A DNA stretch of 36,763 bases from Luminiphilus sp. (GTDB taxonomy: Bacteria > Pseudomonadota > Gammaproteobacteria > Pseudomonadales > Halieaceae): contig JAQWYY010000173.1 of assembly GCA_029253705.1 (NCBI GenBank), forward strand, positions 1 to 36,763. Direction: 5' to 3'. Under the pieces are notes generated by a model, which was not told the origin of the DNA, did no database searches, and saw only the letters and a list, made by a program, of their open reading frames with translations. A program made the translations under genes and the position numbers. How positions within the stretch are numbered: position 1 is the first letter of the stretch; every line of letters begins with the position of its first letter. Below, piece after piece: positions 10,770 to 21,143 of the stretch.

Positions 10770-11731
10770 GTCCCATTGCCATGACTGGTAAATCGCTGAT
10801 CCACGGCAAGTTGGTTGTTTCGGCCGTTAAGTAGCTCAGATACAGGCAGCGCTTTAGCGCCTGGAAATTGTGCGACGGTAATCTTAAGGGCACCGTCACC
10901 GCAGGCAACTACAATACCTTCTGCATCGGACCTTATGATACGCCCGCTACTGCTGTTGTGTGGTTCGGACAGTGCGATGGCCTGCCATATTTTAATGCGC
11001 TCATTGCTTAAATAGCTGAAGCATATAGATGCTGGGTTGAAGGCGCGTACTTTCCTAGATAGCGTCAGGGCATCCAGCTCCCAGTCGAGCTGGGTTTCAT
11101 CCTTGTTAATCTTGGCGGCGTAGGTGGCCTCGTGGTCTTTTTGGGGTGTGGCCTGTGCCAGCTGGTGAGGGAAGTTTTCAAGGACCTCCAGCAAAAGCTC
11201 GGGTCCCAGCCCGGCGAGTCGATCATGTAATGTCCCGCTAGTCTCTGATGTGGTTATATCTAGCGTACCTTTAGTAATCATGGGGCCAGTGTCGAGCCCC
11301 GCTTCCATTTTCATTATTGTTACACCCGTTTGGGCGTCGCCAGCTTCAATAGCGCGCTGGATGGGTGCCGCGCCACGCCAGCGCGGAAGTAATGAGGCAT
11401 GGACATTCAGGCAGCCGTAAACCGGGATATCCAAAATGGTTTGCGGAAGAATTAGGCCGTAGGCGACGACGATCATAATTTCGGCATTCAGCGCTGTGAG
11501 CAAATCATGGCTTTCTGGAGTGCGCAGTGATTCGGGTTGCAGCACAGTTATCCCTGCGGACTGCGCTCGGCGCTTCACGGCCGATGGCTGCAACTGTTTG
11601 CCTCTACCAGCCCGGCGGTCGGGTTGTGTCAGCACGGCGCAAACATCGTGCCCTGCAACGATAAGCGCATTGAGATGGGTCGCGGCAAATTCTGGCGTGC
11701 CCGCAAAAATCACCCGACGAGCGTTGCTCAT
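10766..11731 (-). CDS. fmt: Methionyl-tRNA formyltransferase
   Basis: RVIFAGTPEFAATHLNALI, LTQPDRRAGRGK, NVHASLLPRWRGAAPIQRAIEAGDAQTGVTIMKMEAGLDTGPM. Confidence 0.97.
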   Translation of the reverse strand: MSNARRVIFAGTPEFAATHLNALIVAGHDVCAVLTQPDRRAGRGKQLQPSAVKRRAQSAGITVLQPESLRTPESHDLLTALNAEIMIVVAYGLILPQTILDIPVYGCLNVHASLLPRWRGAAPIQRAIEAGDAQTGVTIMKMEAGLDTGPMITKGTLDITTSETSGTLHDRLAGLGPELLLEVLENFPHQLAQATPQKDHEATYAAKINKDETQLDWELDALTLSRKVRAFNPASICFSYLSNERIKIWQAIALSEPHNSSSGRIIRSDAEGIVVACGDGALKITVAQFPGAKALPVSELLNGRNNQLAVDQRFTSHGNGT

Positions 11732-11734
11732 ATT

Positions 11735-12241
11735 TTAGACACGCTGGCGCTGGGATTTTTCAAGTTTTCCACGAATTCTTTGCCGCTTCAGGGGGGATAG
11801 GTAGTCAACGAATAGCCTACCGTCTAAATGATCTATTTCATGTTGCAGGCAGATAGCTAGTAAACCATCTAAGTCATTAGAAAATGTTTCTCCCTCACGA
11901 TTTGTTGCGGTGACACGAATACGCTCAGGTCGACGGATGGTCTCGTAAAAGCCCGGGACTGAAAGGCACCCCTCATCATATTCGCCTAGCTTTTCATCGA
12001 TAATTTCAACGACTGGGTTAATAAAAACCTGAGGTTGATCTTTGTTTTCTGAAATATCAATAACGATAACGCGCTCGTGGACATCGACTTGAGTTGCGGC
12101 TAGGCCTATGCCCGGCGCGTTGTACATGGTTTCAAGCATATCGTCGGTCAGTTGTTGTACTCGAGCGTCAACCGTTGTGACGGGCTCTGCAACCGTACGT
12201 AGTCTTGGGTCTGGAAATTCAAGAATTGACAGTATTGCCAT
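11735..12241 (-). CDS. def: Peptide deformylase
   Basis: [49 protein letters not shown]. The track ORF extends to 12292; the ATG at 12241 matches the family start. Confidence 0.96.
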   Translation of the reverse strand: MAILSILEFPDPRLRTVAEPVTTVDARVQQLTDDMLETMYNAPGIGLAATQVDVHERVIVIDISENKDQPQVFINPVVEIIDEKLGEYDEGCLSVPGFYETIRRPERIRVTATNREGETFSNDLDGLLAICLQHEIDHLDGRLFVDYLSPLKRQRIRGKLEKSQRQRV

Positions 12242-12329
12242 GGTATAGGCCGTGACTTTTAAGTGGTTAATAGGGGTATTAGATGGCAGCATTTGCGCTT
12301 GCCAGCGTTTGCCCTGCGGATCAAACTCA

Positions 12330-12336
12330 TATTATA
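12330..12336. promoter_or_regulatory. Candidate divergent -10 elements (TATAAT on minus strand for def; TATTAT on plus strand for the LysM gene)
   Basis: tATTATAg in the def/LysM divergent intergenic region. Minus strand reads TATAAT at 12331-12336; plus strand reads TATTAT at 12330-12335. No good -35 match was found by eye. Confidence 0.35.
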
Positions 12337-12463
12337 GCGTCAGTCGGGGGCTTTCGTCCTAGCCGACAAAGTGTGCATATGTTCATGTATGTGTGGAAAA
12401 AGACCGCGAGTCGCCGATAATAGCTTGAGCTCAACAAACTCAGTAGCAAACGAGGACAGCCGA

Positions 12464-13561
12464 ATGGCGAATCGATCTGAATTAGGTTGCGATAAACGCT
12501 TTATGTCGAAGTTTGCATGGGCACATTTTTTCTGGGCGTTATCCTTCGCGTTTGTTTCAACCTTATCTACCGCACAGGCACCTAGCGCTCTAACGTTAAA
12601 TAATGATGTACCCCTAAATTATGTGGTGCAGCAAGGCGATACGCTTTGGGGCATTAGCGGGGTCTACTTGCAGGAACCTTGGCGCTGGCCCGAGCTGTGG
12701 GAAACCAACCCTCAGATCGATAACCCCCACCGCATTTACCCTAAAGATGTGTTGGCGCTGCGGTGGGAGGGAGGGCGCCCCCGGCTGGCATTGGCAAGTC
12801 GCGGAGGCGTCAAACTGTCTCCCAGCGTGCGCAGTCAGCCCCTTGATACTGCGATACCCCCTATCCCTCGGGATCAGATCGACCCCTTTCTGAGAAATAA
12901 TCGAATTCTTGAGCCCGGGGTTATCACTGACTTACCCTATGTCATTGCCGGCGACGCCCAGCGCATTATTAGTGGGTTAGGCGATCGCATTTATGTGCGT
13001 GGACCGGTGCCCACTGCAGATCAGGTGTTTGGCATCATTCGAGAGGGCAATCCAGTTTTAGATCCGTTAACACAGGAAGTTTTGGGTATTTCGGCGCTAG
13101 ATATCGGCAGTGCCTCGCTGTTTACCTCAGGTGGAGAGGTGACGTCTGACGCCGTAAAAGAATTCGAAATCACGCGCATGACCGAAGAAATCCGCATTGG
13201 TGATCGGCTTATTCCTCTAACAGAAGGTATTTTGGATTCTTCTTTCCAGCCTAAATCTCCAGATAATGACATCGAAAACGGGATTATGGTGGCTGTTAGT
13301 TCTGGAGTGACTCAAATTGGCCCAATGAATATCGTTACGATCAACCGTGGTGAACGTGAAGGGTTAATCGTTGGCGATGTCCTTGCGATTTATCAAACTG
13401 GCGAGGTGGTTCAAGATCCCATACAGCAAGAAATGGTGGCATTGCCCGACGTTAGGGCGGGTATAGTAATGGTGTTTGCCGTTTACGAAAAAGCAAGTTT
13501 CGGTTTGGTGTTGACCGCGACACGCCCTCTTGCCGTTGGAGATAAAGTGAAGAACCCCTGA
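12464..13561 (+). CDS. LysM domain-containing protein
   Basis: Signal/TM segment followed by LNYVVQQGDTLWGISGVYLQEPWRWPELWETNPQIDNPHRIYPKDVLAL (LysM). The gene family sits between def and dprA in related genomes. Track ORF starts at 12371; ATGs at 12464 or 12503 are likelier starts. Confidence 0.88.
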   Translation: MANRSELGCDKRFMSKFAWAHFFWALSFAFVSTLSTAQAPSALTLNNDVPLNYVVQQGDTLWGISGVYLQEPWRWPELWETNPQIDNPHRIYPKDVLALRWEGGRPRLALASRGGVKLSPSVRSQPLDTAIPPIPRDQIDPFLRNNRILEPGVITDLPYVIAGDAQRIISGLGDRIYVRGPVPTADQVFGIIREGNPVLDPLTQEVLGISALDIGSASLFTSGGEVTSDAVKEFEITRMTEEIRIGDRLIPLTEGILDSSFQPKSPDNDIENGIMVAVSSGVTQIGPMNIVTINRGEREGLIVGDVLAIYQTGEVVQDPIQQEMVALPDVRAGIVMVFAVYEKASFGLVLTATRPLAVGDKVKNP

Positions 13562-13630
13562 TTGGCGGGTTTTGTCTGTTAGGGACCATTAATAAAATGC
13601 TGACGGCTTACTGGCTCAGGGAAGAGCGTT

Positions 13631-14773
13631 ATGTCTTATTTGCTCGCAAGGAATGCGGCAGCAGATCGACTCTGGTGCGAGTTCCTCACCACTAAACTTA
13701 TTGATCGTGCTTCCAAGAAAAAGCTGCTGGCTGAGGGCTTCACTCCTCCCAAGCTGTTGGAGGTGGATGGCTCACCCGATTCCAGAAAATCTCAAATGAT
13801 AGCCTTGTTGCAAGGGACCGGGGCTGCGTTTTTATCGGGAATGAAGCTTTTAGCGCCGTGTCACTTGCTTCACTGGGGAAAGCAACCCCCAACCGGCACA
13901 CATTATCCCCCTATGCTGAGCGAGCTTTCAGATGCCCCTCTAGCACTATTTGTTAGTGGCGATCTCACCTGCCTGAATCGTCCAGCCATTGCGATTGTGG
14001 GTACTCGACGCCCTTCCAAAGATGGCCTCAAATTGGCCGACCAAATGGGTTACGAGCTAGCATCCGCTGGGTTTTTAGTGGTCAGCGGGCTTGCCCATGG
14101 TATTGATGCGGCGGCTCATCGAGGAGCCTTGCGCAGCGGCGGTCAAACCCTTGCGGTCATGGCGACGGGTATGGACCGAATATATCCTGCGCATCATTAC
14201 CGGCTTGCAGAAGACGTTGCGGCCCAAGGCGCCTTAGTTAGTGAGTTTTGTCCGGGCGTCGCACCTCACCGTGGGCATTTTCCTAGACGTAACCGAACTC
14301 TGTCGGGGTTGTGCCTGGCGACGCTTGTTGTTGAAGCGGGGCACCCTAGCGGCTCGCTGCTTACGGCCAATGCAGCGGTGCAGCAGGGGAGAGAGGTATT
14401 TGCCGCACCTTGGTCGTTGTTTCATAAAAACGGGTCCGGTTGCTTACACCTGTTGTCTCAGGGCGCGCAGCTCCTGACCACGCCGAAGGCAATTATTGAG
14501 CAGCTTGGGGTTCACTTGTCGGGGTGGGCGGCATTAGTCTCCCAGGACATGGGTAATCGACCCGAGGCTGCCCCAACAATACGACCGGCATCACTAGATC
14601 CTCTTGAGCGTCGCCTGTTGACCTTGTTAGGTGATGGTGAACACGACTTGGGGTCCCTTGCTGCAGCGCTTCAATGTTCTTCTAGACGGGTACTGACCTT
14701 GGTAACACAGCTTGAGCTTCGAGGTTATGTAGCGCAGACTTCCGCGGGTTTAAAAGCGGTGAGGCATTTGTGA
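13631..14773 (+). CDS. dprA: DNA-processing protein DprA
   Basis: Rossmann-like core AIVGTRRPSKDGLKLADQMGYELASAGFLVVSGLAHGIDAAAHRGAL and FPRRNRTLSGLCLATLVVEAGHPSGSLLTA. Confidence 0.96.
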   Translation: MSYLLARNAAADRLWCEFLTTKLIDRASKKKLLAEGFTPPKLLEVDGSPDSRKSQMIALLQGTGAAFLSGMKLLAPCHLLHWGKQPPTGTHYPPMLSELSDAPLALFVSGDLTCLNRPAIAIVGTRRPSKDGLKLADQMGYELASAGFLVVSGLAHGIDAAAHRGALRSGGQTLAVMATGMDRIYPAHHYRLAEDVAAQGALVSEFCPGVAPHRGHFPRRNRTLSGLCLATLVVEAGHPSGSLLTANAAVQQGREVFAAPWSLFHKNGSGCLHLLSQGAQLLTTPKAIIEQLGVHLSGWAALVSQDMGNRPEAAPTIRPASLDPLERRLLTLLGDGEHDLGSLAAALQCSSRRVLTLVTQLELRGYVAQTSAGLKAVRHL

Positions 14774-15327
14774 AGTTACCAGCACAGCGCATGAACGAAG
14801 TGATAAGACAGGTCGAGCTGGAGGGTGTGGTGGCATGCCCTGCTGAAGCTGTGTGGGGTTTAACTTGCGACCCGTTGTCAGAAGTTGCGGTTTTGCAGTT
14901 GTTGGCTATGAAGCATCGCTCTGCTTCAAAGGGGTTGATTATTGTGGCGGCTTCCAGTGATATGTTTGCTCCCCTTTTGGCACCCTTAGATTTAGCACAG
15001 CGCAACGAATTAGAGTTTGGCTGGCCGGGGCCCAACACTTGGCTGGTGCCCAATCGAGGCTTGTACCCGCAATGGATTACTGGTGACAGCGATGAGGTCG
15101 CTATTCGTGTAACCAAGGCGCCAGCCCTTGCCTCAATGAGCCACCGATTGGGCAGGCCTCTAGTTTCAACATCGGCTAATCCCGCGGGTGCACAGCCGGC
15201 GCGTCACGGTTTTCAAGTGGTGCGTTATTTCGGGCAGGGGTTGGTGCGAGCGCCGGGGATGGTAGACCTGGGAGCAACACCATCAACCATACGAAGGGTG
15301 GGTACCGGTGAGGTTTTGCGCGCTTGA
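14770..15327 (+). CDS. tsaC: Threonylcarbamoyl-AMP synthase (Sua5/YrdC/TsaC family)
   Basis: VVACPAEAVWGLTCDPLSEVAVLQLLAMKHRSASKGLIIVAA, GPNTWLVPNR, PLVSTSANPAG; overlaps the dprA stop by 4 bp. Confidence 0.93.
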   Translation: MKLPAQRMNEVIRQVELEGVVACPAEAVWGLTCDPLSEVAVLQLLAMKHRSASKGLIIVAASSDMFAPLLAPLDLAQRNELEFGWPGPNTWLVPNRGLYPQWITGDSDEVAIRVTKAPALASMSHRLGRPLVSTSANPAGAQPARHGFQVVRYFGQGLVRAPGMVDLGATPSTIRRVGTGEVLRA

Positions 15328-15387
15328 TTGCGCAGTCAAAGGGTAGGCAGCCTCAAGGTTGAAAACGCAATAATAGGTAGAGAGCTT

Positions 15388-16314
15388 ATGGATATAAATG
15401 CGGTTGAGCAGTATCTGAGAAATCTTCAGGCAAATATCTGTGACCGATTAACGGCGGTTGATGGCTCAAACTCCTTTGAGGAAGAGTCTTGGCAGCGTCC
15501 CGAGGGCGGGGGCGGTGTCAGTCGTGTCCTCGCTGAGGGTGCCGTTTTTGAAAAAGCGGGAGTCAATTTCTCTCATGTTAGAGGAGATAGTTTGCCGGGG
15601 TCAGCCACGGCGGTTCGACCGCAATTGGCCGGACGCAGTTTTCAGGCAATGGGTGTGTCCTTGGTGATTCATCCCAACAACCCTCTCGCACCAACGGCCC
15701 ATGCCAACGTTCGATTATTTGTAGCCGAGCAGCCGGGAAAAGACCCAATATGGTGGATGGGCGGTGGCTTTGATTTGACGCCGTATTACGGGTTCTTTGA
15801 TGATGCTGTACATTGGCATAAAACTGCGGCCGCAGCGTGTGAGCCCTTTGGTCCAGAGGTTTATCCACGATACAAAGCGTGGTGCGATGAGTACTTTCAT
15901 CTCAAACATCGTAACGAACCTCGGGGTGTTGGGGGGCTGTTTTTCGACGACCTTAATGAGTGGGGTTTTGATAAAACCTTCTCTTTTATGCGCAGCGTGG
16001 GGGATCACTTTCTGGAAGGGTATGTTCCTATTGTTGAGCGCAGAAAGGATGCCAGTTATGGGGAGCGCGAACGCCAATGGCAGCTGTATCGACGCGGCCG
16101 CTACGTTGAATTCAACTTAGTTTACGATCGCGGAACGTTATTCGGCTTACAGTCTAACGGCCGCACAGAGTCTATCTTGATGTCTTTACCACCGCTGGTT
16201 CGATGGGAGTATGGGCACAAGGCCGAGCCCAATACTCCGGAAGCACAGTTGACGGATTATTTTTTAGTGCCCCGGGACTGGCTGTCTGCTGCGAAAAATG
16301 GAGCGCCTTCTTGA
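15388..16314 (+). CDS. hemF: Oxygen-dependent coproporphyrinogen-III oxidase
   Basis: [102 protein letters not shown]. Track ORF starts at a TTG at 15328; ATG 15388 matches the family start. Confidence 0.96.
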   Translation: MDINAVEQYLRNLQANICDRLTAVDGSNSFEEESWQRPEGGGGVSRVLAEGAVFEKAGVNFSHVRGDSLPGSATAVRPQLAGRSFQAMGVSLVIHPNNPLAPTAHANVRLFVAEQPGKDPIWWMGGGFDLTPYYGFFDDAVHWHKTAAAACEPFGPEVYPRYKAWCDEYFHLKHRNEPRGVGGLFFDDLNEWGFDKTFSFMRSVGDHFLEGYVPIVERRKDASYGERERQWQLYRRGRYVEFNLVYDRGTLFGLQSNGRTESILMSLPPLVRWEYGHKAEPNTPEAQLTDYFLVPRDWLSAAKNGAPS

Positions 16315-17153
16315 ACCAATCCCAAGCCAACTATGCGGTTTTTGGTAATCCTATTAAACACTCTAAATCTCCGGCGATTCACCAAGCTTTTGCTGAGCAG
16401 CTAAAAGAGTCTTTGAGTTACCGAGCCGTGCGTGTTGAACACGAACAGTTTGAAGAAAAGGTTCGCGGGTTTTTTCAACGTGGTGGCTGTGGCCTCAATA
16501 TTACAGTCCCCTTTAAGGAGCGTGCCTTTGCGCTAGCCGATTCTGCAAGTACTGCTGCAGCGCACGCTCGGGCGTCTAACTGTTTAGTGCCCCAACAAGG
16601 CGGTGGTTTGCATGCTGCAAATACCGACGGTGTTGGCATGGTTAGAGACATGGTGGCCAACCTCGGGTGGCAGCTTCAGGGACGCCGAACTCTAATTATC
16701 GGTGCTGGCGGTGCAGTGCGGGGGATTGTTCATCCGCTGTTAAGCGAGCGCCTTGGCTCTCTAACCATCGTTAATCGCACGCCCGATCGTGCCCAGCAGT
16801 TAGCTGAACAGTTTTCCAACACCCAGATCAAGGTCAAGGCTGGCGGGCTAGAGTCGGTGGCAGGGGGCGTCTTTGATTTGGTGATTAACGGTACCAGCGC
16901 CAGTTTAGAGGATGCGATGCCTGCTTTGCCCAATATTGAATTGGCGCCTAAATGTTGTTGTTACGACCTTGTGTACTCAGCAGAGCCCACAGCTTTTATG
17001 CGTTGGTCTGCGTCACAGGCAGCCTGGGCAATTGCTGACGGTCTTGGCATGCTGGTAGAGCAGGCTGCGGAGAGCTATTACTTGTGGCGAGGGCAGCGCC
17101 CTGGCACTGAAGCAGTCATTAGCGCCTTGCGCCATGGTTTGACGGTAGGTTAG
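16311..17153 (+). CDS. aroE: Shikimate dehydrogenase (NADP+)
   Basis: [81 protein letters not shown]. Start is probably TTG at 16311, overlapping the hemF stop. Confidence 0.95.
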   Translation: MNQSQANYAVFGNPIKHSKSPAIHQAFAEQLKESLSYRAVRVEHEQFEEKVRGFFQRGGCGLNITVPFKERAFALADSASTAAAHARASNCLVPQQGGGLHAANTDGVGMVRDMVANLGWQLQGRRTLIIGAGGAVRGIVHPLLSERLGSLTIVNRTPDRAQQLAEQFSNTQIKVKAGGLESVAGGVFDLVINGTSASLEDAMPALPNIELAPKCCCYDLVYSAEPTAFMRWSASQAAWAIADGLGMLVEQAAESYYLWRGQRPGTEAVISALRHGLTVG

Positions 17154-17744
17154 TTAAGCTGGCGGTATGTCGTCGAGATACTTTTGTTTGAGGCGAGCGT
17201 AATTATCTGCGCTGTAGCTCAAGAAGTTGCGCTCTTTATCAGTGATTTCTCGCATAGGTTTTGCAGGACTGCCGCCATAGAGCCAGCCGCTCTGTAGCTG
17301 CTTGCCCGGAGTCACCAAGGAACCCCCTGCGATCATAACCTCATCAGCAACCATGGCACCGTCCATGACGATGGCTCCCATCCCTACTAAAACCCGATCA
17401 CCTAGCGTACAGCCATGAAGCACAGCCCTGTGCCCTACGGTCACTTGGCGGCCAATGATTAGGGGGTATCCGTCGGGATTAAAATCTCCAGCGTGGGTAA
17501 TATGGAGGACCGAGTTATCTTGAATATTCGTGCCATCACCGATGCTTATTCGATGCATATCGGCACGTATTGAGCAGTTACCCCAGATACTCACGTCATC
17601 GCCCAACGCAATGTCACCTAAAACCACGGCGGTTGGATCCACCATAACCCGAGCACCAAGTTGTGGCTTTGTTCCACACCAGGCTCGGATGTTGTCTTCT
17701 GCTCGGTAGGAAACGGTTCGCATGTTGAGTACCTCGTAAGTCAT
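17154..17744 (-). CDS. Gamma carbonic anhydrase family (left-handed beta-helix) protein
   Basis: Hexapeptide repeats; IQDNSVLHITH and VTVGHRAVLHGCTLGDRVLVGMGAIVMDGA with conserved His positions; GSPAKPMREIT. ATG at 17723 is an alternative start. Confidence 0.92.
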   Translation of the reverse strand: MTYEVLNMRTVSYRAEDNIRAWCGTKPQLGARVMVDPTAVVLGDIALGDDVSIWGNCSIRADMHRISIGDGTNIQDNSVLHITHAGDFNPDGYPLIIGRQVTVGHRAVLHGCTLGDRVLVGMGAIVMDGAMVADEVMIAGGSLVTPGKQLQSGWLYGGSPAKPMREITDKERNFLSYSADNYARLKQKYLDDIPPA

Positions 17745-17800
17745 TTAGAATGCTGGGGTAAGCTTCTCCCTATTAAACCTTAATATTGGAAACCCCTGCC

Positions 17801-18058
17801 ATGACTGAGAAGGATCCACCCCAGCCCAGGCGCTTTATTGCTGGCGCCGTTTGTCCGCGTTGCGGTGTCATGGATCGAATTGTAGTCAGTGGCGATGGCG
17901 TGACAAGGGCTTGTATCGATTGTGGGTTTGCTGATGAGCGCCCCGGGGATCCTCCAGCGCCGCTCTCTACTCGAGTGTCACGCGCCTCCGCCAGACGTGT
18001 CGAGACCCCTTCAGATGTTGTGCGTCTGATCGACCCCAATGACAAATCTAAGAGCTAA
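17801..18058 (+). CDS. YheV-like putative zinc-ribbon protein
   Basis: MTEKDPPQPRRFIAGAVCPRCGVMDRIVV...ACIDCGF: two CxxC knuckles and a short length typical of the YheV/DUF2387 family. Confidence 0.75.
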   Translation: MTEKDPPQPRRFIAGAVCPRCGVMDRIVVSGDGVTRACIDCGFADERPGDPPAPLSTRVSRASARRVETPSDVVRLIDPNDKSKS

Positions 18059-18219
18059 GCCTTTTGCAAGTGGGCGTAGCGCCAAATTTTTCAATCAATA
18101 TGTAGTGGTTTGATTCAAAGGCTTACACAAAATATGCGATCGCTGCGGCCTACCAAGGGGTATCAATTCAAATGATCGTGAAAAACACCGCATCCGCTGT
18201 GTTTATCGCATCATTAGTC

Positions 18220-18225
18220 TATAAT
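18220..18225 (+). promoter_or_regulatory. Candidate -10 element (TATAAT) of the cox operon promoter
   Basis: gtcTATAATtcgcacc in the 354 bp gap between the yheV-like gene and coxB. The -35 is poor by eye; implies a leader of about 180 nt. Confidence 0.4.
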
Positions 18226-18412
18226 TCGCACCGCCTTGGCCAGAGCAGCATAACCGGCCAACGTGAGGCAACCTCTGCACACAGCGAGGAGCCTGAACAG
18301 ACTTGGGGGAACACTAGTCGTTTTAAGCAGCCCACACATTGCGTGGAGGCCGCGGCTTGCGACTGGAAAACACTATAGGCGCCCGCCCCTGCGTCATCGT
18401 GGAGAGGCTGTG

Positions 18413-19537
18413 ATGTCGATCAAGAAAAGCTTAATTACTGCTGGGGCTGCACTCTCAGCCCTGCCCATTGCGGCCCTGGCCCAAAACCAGGTGAACATGT
18501 CCGCTGGCGTAACCAAGGTGGGCGCTGAAATATATGATCTTCACATGCTGATCATGATCATTTGTATTGTGATCGGGATTGGTGTGTTTGGCGTCATGTT
18601 GTACTCAATTATTTATCATCGAAAATCTAAAGGATTCGAGCCTTCGCAATTTCACGAAAGTACTAAAGTCGAGATTGCTTGGACCGTTGTGCCCTTCTTG
18701 ATATTGATTGGTATGGCTGTTCCCGCGACATCAACGTTGCTTGAGGTTTACGACAACGATGACGCCGAACTAGATATTCTGGTTACAGGGCATCAGTGGA
18801 AGTGGCGTTACGAGTACCTCAACGCCGATGGTGAGAACGTCTCGTTTTTCTCCAATCTGGCGACGCCTCAAGAAGAAATTTATAATTCTGAGGCAAAAGG
18901 GGAACACTACCTGCTGGAAGTCGATGAGCCGCTGGTGATTCCTGTCAACACCAAGGTTCGTTTTCTGATCACCGCTAATGATGTCATTCACTCGTGGTGG
19001 GTGCCTGAGATTGCCGTTAAGCGTGATGCCATTCCAGGGTTCATTAATGAAGCCTGGTCTAAGGTGGAGCAGGAAGGGATTTATCGTGGCCAATGCACTG
19101 AGCTGTGCGGGTCTTATCACGGATTTATGCCAATTGTCGTTCATGCAGTGAGCGATGACGAGTTTGATGGCTGGATGGACGCCAAGCGCGCCGACAAAGA
19201 TGCACAAATCGCAGCTGCGTCGGTTGATCTTAGCCTCGACGCACTTATGAACGAGGGCGAGTCTGTATATAAAACCCAATGTTTAGCGTGCCACGGTGCT
19301 CAGGGTGAGGGTGGTGTTGGTAAAGCTATAGCAGGAAGTTCGATAGCTATGGGCGATCTCGGCATGCACCTTGATGTGGGTATTAAGGGTGTGGCGGGAA
19401 CGGCTATGCAGGCCTTTGGTGCGCAACTGACAGACGTTGAGATGGCAGCTGTCATCACCTATCAGCGAAACGCATTTGGCAATAACACAGGTGACGTGGT
19501 GCAGCCATCCGACGTCGCGCAACACAAGCAAGGTTAA
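18413..19537 (+). CDS. coxB: Cytochrome c oxidase subunit II with fused C-terminal cytochrome c domain (caa3-type)
   Basis: Two TM helices, CuA site (DVIHSWWVPEI...YRGQCTELCGSYHGFMPI) and C-terminal heme c motif CLACH. The track ORF starts at 18263; ATG at 18413 begins a signal-like sequence MSIKKSLITAGAALSALPIAALAQ. Confidence 0.97.
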   Translation: MSIKKSLITAGAALSALPIAALAQNQVNMSAGVTKVGAEIYDLHMLIMIICIVIGIGVFGVMLYSIIYHRKSKGFEPSQFHESTKVEIAWTVVPFLILIGMAVPATSTLLEVYDNDDAELDILVTGHQWKWRYEYLNADGENVSFFSNLATPQEEIYNSEAKGEHYLLEVDEPLVIPVNTKVRFLITANDVIHSWWVPEIAVKRDAIPGFINEAWSKVEQEGIYRGQCTELCGSYHGFMPIVVHAVSDDEFDGWMDAKRADKDAQIAAASVDLSLDALMNEGESVYKTQCLACHGAQGEGGVGKAIAGSSIAMGDLGMHLDVGIKGVAGTAMQAFGAQLTDVEMAAVITYQRNAFGNNTGDVVQPSDVAQHKQG

Positions 19538-19549
19538 GGGGATTTAACG

Positions 19550-21130
19550 ATGGGCGATCATCATCACGGCCCGGCTAAGGGTCTGTCACGCTGGCTATTT
19601 ACCACCAATCACAAGGACATCGGTACGATGTACCTTTGGTTCTCCTTTGCGATGTTTATTCTGGGCGGCACTTTTGCCATGATTATTCGGGCGGAATTGT
19701 TTCAGCCGGGTATGCAGTTGGTAGAGCCCGGATTCTTCAACCAAATGACCACATTACACGGCTTGGTGATGGTGTTTGGAGCCATCATGCCATCCTTCGT
19801 TGGTCTTGCTAACTGGCTCATCCCCATGATGATCGGTGCGCCAGATATGGCATTGCCTAGGATGAACAACTGGAGCTTTTGGATTCTGCCCCCCGGATTT
19901 TTGATGCTGGCGTCAACGCTCTTTATGGAAGGTGGCGCTCCGGCGTTCGGCTGGACCTTCTATGCGCCCTTGTCGACGACTTACGCAGCACCTTCGGTGA
20001 CCTTCTTTATCTTCGCCATTCACGTGCTGGGTATTTCATCCATCATGGGGTCGATCAATATTATTGCGACCATCATGAACATGCGGGCTCCAGGCATGAC
20101 TTACATGAAGATGCCATTGTTCGTTTGGACGTGGTTTATCACGGCGTTCTTACTGGTGGCGGTAATGCCGGTTTTGGCGGGTGCAGTGACCATGATGCTC
20201 ATGGACATACACTTCAATACCAGCTTCTTTTCTGCTGCTGGTGGTGGTGATCCAGTACTGTTTCAACATATTTTCTGGTTCTTCGGGCACCCAGAGGTCT
20301 ACATTATTATCCTCCCAGCTTTTGGTGTGGTTTCTCAGGTCATCCCTGCATTCTCACGAAAGCCCTTGTTTGGTTACGCCTCAATGGTGTACGCCACGGC
20401 TGCAATCGCCATTTTGTCATTCGTTGTTTGGGCTCACCACATGTACACCGTGGGTATGCCGGTAGCAGGTGAGCTGTTCTTCATGTACGCGACCATGTTG
20501 ATCGCCGTTCCTACAGGAGTGAAGGTCTTTAACTGGGTGAGCACAATGTGGCGAGGGGCTTTGTCTTTTGAAACCCCTATGCTGTTTTCAATCGGTTTTT
20601 TGGTGCTGTTCACTATCGGTGGGTTCACTGGACTGATGTTGTCCATCGCCCCTGCGGACTTTCAATACCACGATACCTACTTCGTTGTGGCTCACTTCCA
20701 TTACGTGATGGTTGCGGGCGCGGTCTTCTCAATGACATCGGCAGTGTACTTCTGGCTACCAAAGTGGACCGGTCGTATGTACAACGAGACTATGGGTAAG
20801 GTGCACTTTTGGATCAGCTTCGTAGGGTTCAACGTGACCTTTTTCCCGCAGCACTTTGTGGGATTGGCGGGAATGCCACGCCGGGTTCCGGACTACGCCC
20901 TGCAGTTTGCCGACTTCAACATGATGTCTTCGATTGGTGCGTTTGTTTACGGAGCCAGCCAAATACTGTTCCTTTATAACGTTATCGCGACAATTGTTGC
21001 GGGGGAAAAGGTTTCTGATGAGCAGGTATGGGACGGTGCCGAGGGGCTTGAGTGGACATTGCCTACTCCTGCGCCTTATCACACCTTCGAAGTGCCCCCC
21101 AAGATTGAAGCTACCCCGGCACACGGATAA
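19550..21130 (+). CDS. coxA: Cytochrome c oxidase subunit I (A1-type heme-copper oxidase)
   Basis: TTNHKDIGTMYLWFSF, HGLVMVFGAIMP, FWFFGHPEVYIIILPAFG (D-channel Glu of A1 type), HFHYVMVAGAVF. Confidence 0.98.
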   Translation: MGDHHHGPAKGLSRWLFTTNHKDIGTMYLWFSFAMFILGGTFAMIIRAELFQPGMQLVEPGFFNQMTTLHGLVMVFGAIMPSFVGLANWLIPMMIGAPDMALPRMNNWSFWILPPGFLMLASTLFMEGGAPAFGWTFYAPLSTTYAAPSVTFFIFAIHVLGISSIMGSINIIATIMNMRAPGMTYMKMPLFVWTWFITAFLLVAVMPVLAGAVTMMLMDIHFNTSFFSAAGGGDPVLFQHIFWFFGHPEVYIIILPAFGVVSQVIPAFSRKPLFGYASMVYATAAIAILSFVVWAHHMYTVGMPVAGELFFMYATMLIAVPTGVKVFNWVSTMWRGALSFETPMLFSIGFLVLFTIGGFTGLMLSIAPADFQYHDTYFVVAHFHYVMVAGAVFSMTSAVYFWLPKWTGRMYNETMGKVHFWISFVGFNVTFFPQHFVGLAGMPRRVPDYALQFADFNMMSSIGAFVYGASQILFLYNVIATIVAGEKVSDEQVWDGAEGLEWTLPTPAPYHTFEVPPKIEATPAHG

Positions 21131-21143
21131 TCGAGAAGCATAG

